Below are positions 58,106-64,000 of a stretch of DNA of 64,000 bases, piece after piece. Within the stretch, counting starts at the first letter, position 1; each line of letters begins with the position of its first letter. The stretch comes from an uncultured Oscillospiraceae bacterium (GTDB lineage Bacteria > Bacillota > Clostridia > Oscillospirales > Acutalibacteraceae): contig CABUFC010000005.1 of NCBI GenBank assembly GCA_902490735.1, forward strand, positions 38,620 to 102,619. The letters run 5' to 3'. The notes below the pieces were generated by a model. The model was not told the DNA's origin, ran no database searches, and was given only the letters and a program-made list of their open reading frames with translations. A program made the position numbers and the translations under genes.

Positions 58106-60039
58106 GCGAAGAACTAAATGCTAAGGTAAATGACAGTTACGACGAAAACTCTATACAGGTTTTAGAGGGCCTTGAAGCCGTAAGAAAGCGTCCGGGTATG
58201 TACATTGGTTCTACCGGAGAACGCGGACTTCATCACTTGGTGTACGAGATTGTCGATAACTCAATCGACGAGGCGCTTGCCGGTTATTGTGATAAGATAA
58301 CGGTAGAGCTTTTAGACGACGGTGTTGTGCGCGTTTCCGACAACGGGCGCGGCATACCTGTAGGTATTAACCCGCAAAAAGGAATACCTGCGGTAACGGT
58401 TGTTTTTACAATTTTACACGCCGGCGGAAAATTCGGCGGCAGCGGATACAAGGTATCGGGCGGTCTTCACGGCGTTGGTGCTTCGGTTGTGAACGCGTTG
58501 TCCGAATGGCTTAAGGTTGAAGTTTACGACGGTAAAAACAAGTACACCCAGTCGTTTAAAAAAGGAATTGAGACAACCGAGCTTATAAAAGGCGAAGAGA
58601 CCACGCGCACAGGTACTACCGTAACTTTTAAGCCGGACGCCACTATTTTTACCGATACTACCACCTACGATTACGACACCCTTTTAAAAAGGCTTCGCGA
58701 GCAGTCGTTTTTAAATGCAGGTATTAGAATAGTTTTAAAGGACTGCCGCTCCGATTTTCCCGAAAGGGAGACCGATCTTTGTTACGAGGGCGGCATTAAA
58801 AGCTATGTGGAATTTTTGCTTGAGGGCATTAAAAAGGAAAGACTTAATAAAGATGTTATTTATCTTTCAACCACTAAAGGCGACAGCACCGCCGAAATTG
58901 CCCTTTTGTGGTCTACTTCGTACGACAGCAAAATAATGTCTTTTGCCAACACTATTCATACGGTTGACGGCGGAACGCACGAGCAGGGCTTACGTCAAGC
59001 TCTTACAAATGCAGTTAACAAATATGCCTTCGATTTTAACAAATTAAAAGCCGGAAACCCCAGGCTTAAAAACGAAGATATTTTAGAAGGCCTTGTAGCC
59101 GTTGTTTCCGTAAAGCTTATAGACGCTCAGTTTGAAAGCCAGACAAAAGCAAAGCTCGGCAACACCGAAATCGGCAAAATTGTGCGCGATCTTGTAAACG
59201 AAAAGCTTTATGAATACTTTGGCGAGCACCCGCAGGAAGCCGGCGTTATTATTGATAAATGCATTGCCTCTTCCGCCGCGCGTGAGGCCGCGCAAAAAGC
59301 GCGAGACGCGTCAAGAAGCAAGGCAGGCATAGGCGGAAAATCCAGAATGCCCGAAAAACTTTCCGACTGTATTTCTAACGACCCCACTAAAACCGAGATA
59401 TTTATAGTTGAGGGAGATTCCGCCGGAGGCTCTGCGGTTGACGGCAGAAATTCAACCTACCAGGCAATACTTCCACTTTGGGGCAAAATGTTAAACGTTG
59501 AAAAAGCCCGTGACGACAAGGTTTACGGCAACGACAAATTAACCCCCGTAATAGTAGCACTTGGTACCGGTATTGGTGAAAACTTCGATCTTGAAAAGCT
59601 TAGATACGACAAAGTAGTAATTATGGCGGATGCCGACGTTGACGGATCGCACATAAGAACCCTTTTATTAACCTTCTTTTTTAGATATATGCCAAAGCTT
59701 ATCGAAACGGGGCACATATATTTAGCCCAACCGCCGCTTTTTAGAGTATCAAAAGGCAAACAGCATTACGACGCCTTTGACGATGACGAGAAAGCAAAGT
59801 ACATAGAACTTTTAGGCGGCAACGCAGATGTTCAGCGTTATAAAGGTCTTGGTGAAATGGACGAGGATCAGCTTTGGGAAACTACACTTAACCCCGAAAC
59901 CAGAACCATATTAAAAGTAAGTATGGCCGACGCCGAGGAAGCCGACGCTACCATTAGAATGTTAATGGGCGAAGAGGTAGAACCAAGACGCCAGTTTATT
60001 GAAGAAAACGCGGTATTTGCAACCGATCTCGATATTTAG
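58102..60039 (+). CDS. gyrB: DNA gyrase subunit B
   Basis: The 645-residue ATPase subunit has LEAVRKRPGMYIGSTGERGL, the ATP-lid HAGGKFGGSGYKVSGGLHGV, the TOPRIM glutamate in IVEGDSAGGSA and DADVDGSHIRTLLL. The C-terminal RYKGLGEMDEDQLWETT is also present. With GyrA it introduces negative supercoils. It starts at the 3' end of remB. Confidence 0.98.
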   Translation: MSEELNAKVNDSYDENSIQVLEGLEAVRKRPGMYIGSTGERGLHHLVYEIVDNSIDEALAGYCDKITVELLDDGVVRVSDNGRGIPVGINPQKGIPAVTVVFTILHAGGKFGGSGYKVSGGLHGVGASVVNALSEWLKVEVYDGKNKYTQSFKKGIETTELIKGEETTRTGTTVTFKPDATIFTDTTTYDYDTLLKRLREQSFLNAGIRIVLKDCRSDFPERETDLCYEGGIKSYVEFLLEGIKKERLNKDVIYLSTTKGDSTAEIALLWSTSYDSKIMSFANTIHTVDGGTHEQGLRQALTNAVNKYAFDFNKLKAGNPRLKNEDILEGLVAVVSVKLIDAQFESQTKAKLGNTEIGKIVRDLVNEKLYEYFGEHPQEAGVIIDKCIASSAAREAAQKARDASRSKAGIGGKSRMPEKLSDCISNDPTKTEIFIVEGDSAGGSAVDGRNSTYQAILPLWGKMLNVEKARDDKVYGNDKLTPVIVALGTGIGENFDLEKLRYDKVVIMADADVDGSHIRTLLLTFFFRYMPKLIETGHIYLAQPPLFRVSKGKQHYDAFDDDEKAKYIELLGGNADVQRYKGLGEMDEDQLWETTLNPETRTILKVSMADAEEADATIRMLMGEEVEPRRQFIEENAVFATDLDI

Positions 60040-60048
60040 GGGGACAAA

Positions 60049-62547
60049 ATGAAGAACAATCACGAAAATATGCGTTGGCCAAGCGACGAGGAGACAAATA
60101 TTCAGCCGATTGAAATGGTCGACGAAGTTAAAAACAGTATGCTTCAGTACGGTATGTCGGTTTTAGTCGGGCGAGCTTTGCCGGACGTAAGAGACGGGCT
60201 TAAACCCGTACACCGCCGCATACTTTATACCATGTACGAAAACGGCCTTACGCCCGATAAGGCCTACAGAAAAAGTGCCGATACGGTAGGTGCCGTGCTT
60301 GCAAGGTATCATCCGCACGGCGATACGTCGGTTTACGACGCTATGGTACGTATGGCGCAGGACTTTTCACTTAGATATCCGCTTGTAGACGGCCATGGAA
60401 ACTTCGGTAATATCGACGGTTATCCTGCCGCGGCATACAGGTATACAGAAAGCAAAATGAACCGTCTTTCGCTTCATATGCTTGACGATATCGAGAAAGA
60501 CACGGTAGATTTTGTTCCAAACTACGACGACCGCTTAAAAGAACCCACCGTTTTACCCGTTCGTTTTCCGCAGCTTTTAGTTAACGGCTCGTCCGGTATT
60601 GCGTTTGGTATGGCAACCGAAATTCCGCCGCACAATTTAGGCGAAATTATAGACGGTATGTGCTACCTTATCGACAACCCCGACGCAGAGCTTGCCGATT
60701 TGTGTGAGTTTATTAAGGGCCCGGATTTTCCAACAGGCGGCACCATTATGGGAAGAAGCGGTATTCGCGCGGCGTATGCTACGGGGCGCGGCAAAATTGT
60801 TGTTCGCGGCAAAGCCGAAATCGAAGAGAGAGACCGCGGCGGCTACAGAATTGTAATATCGGAAATCCCTTATAAGGTTCGCAAAAAAGATTTAGTTAAA
60901 AAGATTTACGATTTAGCCCAGGAAAAACGCATTGAAGGTATAACCGATGTTGTTGACTATTCTTCAAAGCGCGACGGCGGCATTAGAATTGTTGTGGACG
61001 TTAGCCGCGACGCAAACCCGCAGGTTGTATTAAACAAGCTTTATTCTTATACCGAGCTTCAAACAACCTTTGGCGCAATATTTATTGCTATTGTTAACGG
61101 CAAGCCGCAGCTTTTAAATCTTAAAGAAATGCTTCAAAACGCGATAGATTTCCAATGCGAAATTATCGAGCGCAGAACCAATTTTGATATGAAAAAGGCC
61201 AAAGAGCGCCTGCATATTTTAGAGGCGCTTAAAAAGGCTATTGATTTTATTGACGAGGTTATTGCAATTATCCGCGGAAGCAAAACCATTCAGGAATCTA
61301 AAGAAGCGCTTTGCGCACGGTTTGATTTTGACGATGTTCAGGCAACCGCCATTGTGCAAATGCAGCTCGGCAGACTTGCTGGCATGGAAAAGCAAAAAAT
61401 CGAAGATGAAATCGTTGAAAAGAAGGACTTTATTAAAGACTGCGAAGAAATTTTAAGCAACCACCAAAGAGTGCTTGAAATCGTTAAAAACGATTCGCTT
61501 AATCTTCGCGACAAATATGCAGACGACCGCAAGACCGATATTTCCGTAGTTTCCGGCGAGGTTGACGTTGAGGACCTTATTCCAAAAGAGGAATGTGTGC
61601 TTACAAGAACACTAAAAGGCTATATTAAGAGACTTCCTGCAGATACATACAGCGTTCAGCATCGCGGCGGCAGAGGAATTATTGGTATGCAGACCCGCGA
61701 AGAGGACGCGGTTGAATCGATGATTGCCTGCAACTCACATGACTATATTATGATGTTTTCAAACCTCGGCAGGGTTTACCGTATAAAGGCGTACGAAATA
61801 CCCGAGCAGTCAAGAACGCAAAAGGGACTTAACATGGTAAACATTTTGCCACTTATGCCGGACGAAGAAATTAAGGTTATAGTGCCTGTTAAGGATATTG
61901 AAGCCGAGGGATTTGTTGCAATCGGCACTAAAAAAGGCATAATTAAGCGCACGCCGCTTTCTGCCTTTAAAAAAGCGAGAAAAACAGGCGTAATAGCTAT
62001 TAGCATTGACGAGGACGACGAGCTTTGCTTTGCTGATATTACCGACGGAAAGTCCACTCTTATTATTGCAACGGCAGACGGTAAGGCCATACGCTTTAAA
62101 GAAAGCGATGTAAGGCCGTCGGGCAGGGTTTCAAGAGGCGTTAGAGCCATAAGAGTAGCAGGAAACGACCGCGTAGTCGGCGTTTGCAAATGCTATGAAA
62201 GCGACCGCATTTTAACTGTATCTGAAACAGGTTACGGCAGAATAAGCGATCTTTCGGATTACCGCGACCAGTCACGTGGCGGCAAGGGCGTTATAAATTA
62301 TCGCACCGAAAAATACGGCAAGGTAGCAAGTGTTGTAGTAGCCGGCGAAAACAGCGACGCCGTAATGATTTCTTCTTCGGGCGTAGTTATTAGAATTGCG
62401 CTTGATGAGGTAAGCAGTTTTGCAAGACCGAGCAAGGGCGTTCGTGTTATGCGCGTAGGTGAAGGCGAAAAGCTTCTTACGGTATCTGTAGTCGAACATG
62501 ACGACGAGGAAACCGAAGAAATAGCGGAGAACGACGCCAATGGATAA
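60049..62547 (+). CDS. gyrA: DNA gyrase subunit A
   Basis: The 832-residue subunit has LPDVRDGLKPVHRRIL, the quinolone-region HPHGDTSVYDAMV with threonine T93 at the E. coli S83 position, and the catalytic tyrosine Y132 in AAAYRYTE. The GyrA box QHRGGRG (near 537) in the C-terminal wrapping domain marks a true gyrase rather than topoisomerase IV. It lies 9 bases after gyrB and overlaps the next gene by 8. Confidence 0.98.
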   Translation: MKNNHENMRWPSDEETNIQPIEMVDEVKNSMLQYGMSVLVGRALPDVRDGLKPVHRRILYTMYENGLTPDKAYRKSADTVGAVLARYHPHGDTSVYDAMVRMAQDFSLRYPLVDGHGNFGNIDGYPAAAYRYTESKMNRLSLHMLDDIEKDTVDFVPNYDDRLKEPTVLPVRFPQLLVNGSSGIAFGMATEIPPHNLGEIIDGMCYLIDNPDAELADLCEFIKGPDFPTGGTIMGRSGIRAAYATGRGKIVVRGKAEIEERDRGGYRIVISEIPYKVRKKDLVKKIYDLAQEKRIEGITDVVDYSSKRDGGIRIVVDVSRDANPQVVLNKLYSYTELQTTFGAIFIAIVNGKPQLLNLKEMLQNAIDFQCEIIERRTNFDMKKAKERLHILEALKKAIDFIDEVIAIIRGSKTIQESKEALCARFDFDDVQATAIVQMQLGRLAGMEKQKIEDEIVEKKDFIKDCEEILSNHQRVLEIVKNDSLNLRDKYADDRKTDISVVSGEVDVEDLIPKEECVLTRTLKGYIKRLPADTYSVQHRGGRGIIGMQTREEDAVESMIACNSHDYIMMFSNLGRVYRIKAYEIPEQSRTQKGLNMVNILPLMPDEEIKVIVPVKDIEAEGFVAIGTKKGIIKRTPLSAFKKARKTGVIAISIDEDDELCFADITDGKSTLIIATADGKAIRFKESDVRPSGRVSRGVRAIRVAGNDRVVGVCKCYESDRILTVSETGYGRISDLSDYRDQSRGGKGVINYRTEKYGKVASVVVAGENSDAVMISSSGVVIRIALDEVSSFARPSKGVRVMRVGEGEKLLTVSVVEHDDEETEEIAENDANG

Positions 62548-63490
62548 TAGCAAATATATTCAAAACGCGTTAATTAAGCAACAGGCAAGAAAGTGCGGCA
62601 ACAGAATAGCACTTGCAGTACTTTTTATGCCGATAATTTCGTATGCGGGTATTTTTATTATAGAGTATGTTCTTATTTCCTTTGGTGTTACCGCATTATT
62701 AAAAGACCCGCTGTTTTTAGTACTTATATCTACCATTTTGTCCGCGGCCGCCATGATTTTGGGAACGGTATATCTTGTAAAAGGCGACCACAAAACCGCC
62801 GAGGTGCTTCGGTTTAACACCCCCAAAAAGGGCACATTTATAAAAGCGGTATTAGTTGGCCTTGGCGGCGGAGCGGTGGCAAATATTGCAACAAATATTT
62901 TTATTAATATGCTTAAAAGCGTTGGCATAACACCTAAAATGCCGGATATTACCATGCCTGCCGGCGGCTTTGGCATTGCCGCGTATATTATTTTAATTGC
63001 TGTTATGCCCGCCCTTTGCGAGGAGCTTCTGTTTCGCGGCGGCGTGCTATATATGGCAAGCAAATACGGCAAGTGGCCCGGAATTATAATATCCAGTATG
63101 TTTTTTGCGCTTTTGCACGGTAATTTTTATCAAATTCCGTATGCTTTTATGCTTGGCATTATAATTGCATATATGGTAATTGAAACCGGCTCGATTTTTA
63201 CAGGGATTGCAATACACTTTGCCAATAACTTTGTATCGGTAATTATTGAAATTTTCGAAAAACACGCAAGCGAAGAACTGGCTTCAGCAGTAGCTTTACT
63301 TATTTTTGCAGTTGAAATTATACTAGGCATAGTAGCCACTGTACTGTTCTTTACAAAAAAGGAAAAAGAAGATAAAACCGAAAGCACTCGCCAAGAGGGC
63401 GGCATAAAAAACCTGATTTTTGCTCCGCTTAGCATAGTGTTTTACTGCTATACTGTGTTTGAAATACTTTTAACACAGCTTTTAGGCTAA
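62540..63490 (+). CDS. CPBP-family intramembrane metalloprotease
   Basis: The 316-residue membrane protein has about eight helices and the CPBP (Abi/Rce1-like) motifs: CEELLFRGG with E161-E162 and the conserved arginine, ALLHGNFYQIPYAFMLG with the histidine, and HFANNFVSV with the second histidine/asparagine. Such glutamic-type proteases process or protect membrane peptides; the substrate is unknown. It overlaps gyrA by 8 bases and shares one base with tadA. Confidence 0.9.
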   Translation: MDNSKYIQNALIKQQARKCGNRIALAVLFMPIISYAGIFIIEYVLISFGVTALLKDPLFLVLISTILSAAAMILGTVYLVKGDHKTAEVLRFNTPKKGTFIKAVLVGLGGGAVANIATNIFINMLKSVGITPKMPDITMPAGGFGIAAYIILIAVMPALCEELLFRGGVLYMASKYGKWPGIIISSMFFALLHGNFYQIPYAFMLGIIIAYMVIETGSIFTGIAIHFANNFVSVIIEIFEKHASEELASAVALLIFAVEIILGIVATVLFFTKKEKEDKTESTRQEGGIKNLIFAPLSIVFYCYTVFEILLTQLLG

Positions 63491-63936
63491 TGAATGCAAA
63501 ATATATGCTAAGCGCCATAAATATGGCGAAAAAGGCAAAAAGGAAGAACGAGGTCCCTGTTGGCGCGGTAATAGTAAAGGACGACAAAATAATAGCGTCG
63601 GCACATAATATGTGCGAGGCGCTATTTGATAGTACGGCGCACGCCGAAATGCTTGCAATAAAAGAAGCAGAGAAGACTTTACAAAAAAAGCGATTAAACG
63701 ACTGTGAAATTTACGTAACCTTAGAGCCATGCGCCATGTGTGCAGGCGCCATAGCCGCGGCGCGTTTTAAAGAGGTGGTTTTTGGGGCATACGATTTAGA
63801 TGTTGGAGCAGTCGAATCGGCAATGCAGCTTTTTTCAAACAAAAAATTAAACTACAGCCCTAAAATTTTCGGCGGCATAAAGAAAAAAGAATGCGAAGAC
63901 CTAATAAAAGAATTTTTTAATAATAAAAGAGCTTAA
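63490..63936 (+). CDS. tadA: tRNA-specific adenosine-34 deaminase
   Basis: The 148-residue enzyme converts wobble adenosine to inosine in tRNA-Arg. The zinc site is complete: HAE (H51, E53) and PCAMC (P80, C81, C84), with VPVGAVIV and GGIKKKECEDLI. Its start overlaps the CPBP protease stop by one base. Repeat copy C begins 4 bases after its stop codon. Confidence 0.97.
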   Translation: MNAKYMLSAINMAKKAKRKNEVPVGAVIVKDDKIIASAHNMCEALFDSTAHAEMLAIKEAEKTLQKKRLNDCEIYVTLEPCAMCAGAIAAARFKEVVFGAYDLDVGAVESAMQLFSNKKLNYSPKIFGGIKKKECEDLIKEFFNNKRA

Positions 63937-63940
63937 GATT

Positions 63941-64000
63941 GGGCGCATTCACAAAAGGAGAATAAGCCGCAAAGCGGGTCTTTTTGCACCATACTTTGTT
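63941..64000 (+). repeat. Copy C of the dispersed palindromic repeat (cut by window edge)
   Basis: The visible 60 bases start GGGCGCATTCACAAAAGGAG and are identical to the corresponding end of copy B (reverse complement of 11809-11868). They differ from copy A only in a 5-base patch. It follows the tadA stop directly and has the same orientation as copy A. Confidence 0.85.

Overview
The window looks like a chromosomal segment around the replication origin of a low-to-moderate GC, Gram-positive-type member of the Clostridia, probably an uncultured gut lineage. The evidence is the gene order dnaA-dnaN-yaaA-recF-remB-gyrB-gyrA, an SRP RNA directly upstream of dnaX, a type A RNase P RNA, SpoIID- and SpoVAE-type sporulation proteins, the YmfF/YmfH pair, a class D sortase, type III glutamine synthetase, an NFACT (RqcH) protein and a V-type ATPase. 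No tRNA, rRNA, CRISPR array, prophage or transposase gene was seen.

Layout. 1-0.75 kb: 5' part of dnaX with the SRP RNA, leftward. 0.75-4.4 kb: rightward cell-envelope/housekeeping operon (beta-helix acyl/nucleotidyltransferase-like protein, NUDIX, RING-like membrane protein, galU, HAD phosphatase). 4.4-11.9 kb: accessory block bounded by two inverted copies of a 274/275-bp palindromic repeat; it holds an S24/S26 peptidase with a PqqD-like partner, a cyclophilin, an EetA/EetB-like pair, a SpoIID-like protein, a metal/arsenic permease, TspO and ksgA. 11.9-18.7 kb: TPM and LemA proteins, citrate synthase, a Ca2+-type P-ATPase, rnpB and a rhodanese lipoprotein. 18.9-21.5 kb: an EF-G-like GTPase and a lipoprotein. 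21.5-27.4 kb: leftward operon pgk-tpiA-gpmI-DUF1858-trmK-rqcH. 27.5-33.3 kb: small accessory genes, a degenerate M14 carboxypeptidase, an OGG-type glycosylase and a four-gene sortase locus. 33.4-39.8 kb: ymfF-ymfH-lgt-folD, an exported protein and an HtrA protease. 39.8-45.3 kb: rarA and spoVAE, each preceded by a perfect parS palindrome, then glnN and a polysaccharide deacetylase leftward. 45.3-53.8 kb: nine-gene V-ATPase operon. 53.8-64 kb: dnaA, a recognisable oriC with DnaA boxes and DnaA-trios, dnaN to gyrA, a CPBP protease and tadA, ending in a third copy of the palindromic repeat.

How it fits together. The right half is the chromosome-replication core (DnaA, oriC, beta clamp, RecF, gyrase), with candidate ParB-loading sites 14-16 kb to its left. 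If oriC is active, the V-ATPase operon, HtrA/lgt/folD genes and rnpB run head-on to the leftward fork, while the glycolytic operon, glnN and dnaX are co-directional. The most unusual feature is the dispersed palindromic repeat: each copy lies immediately 3' of a stop codon, and two of them sit inside the stem-loop of a pre-existing intergenic terminator.
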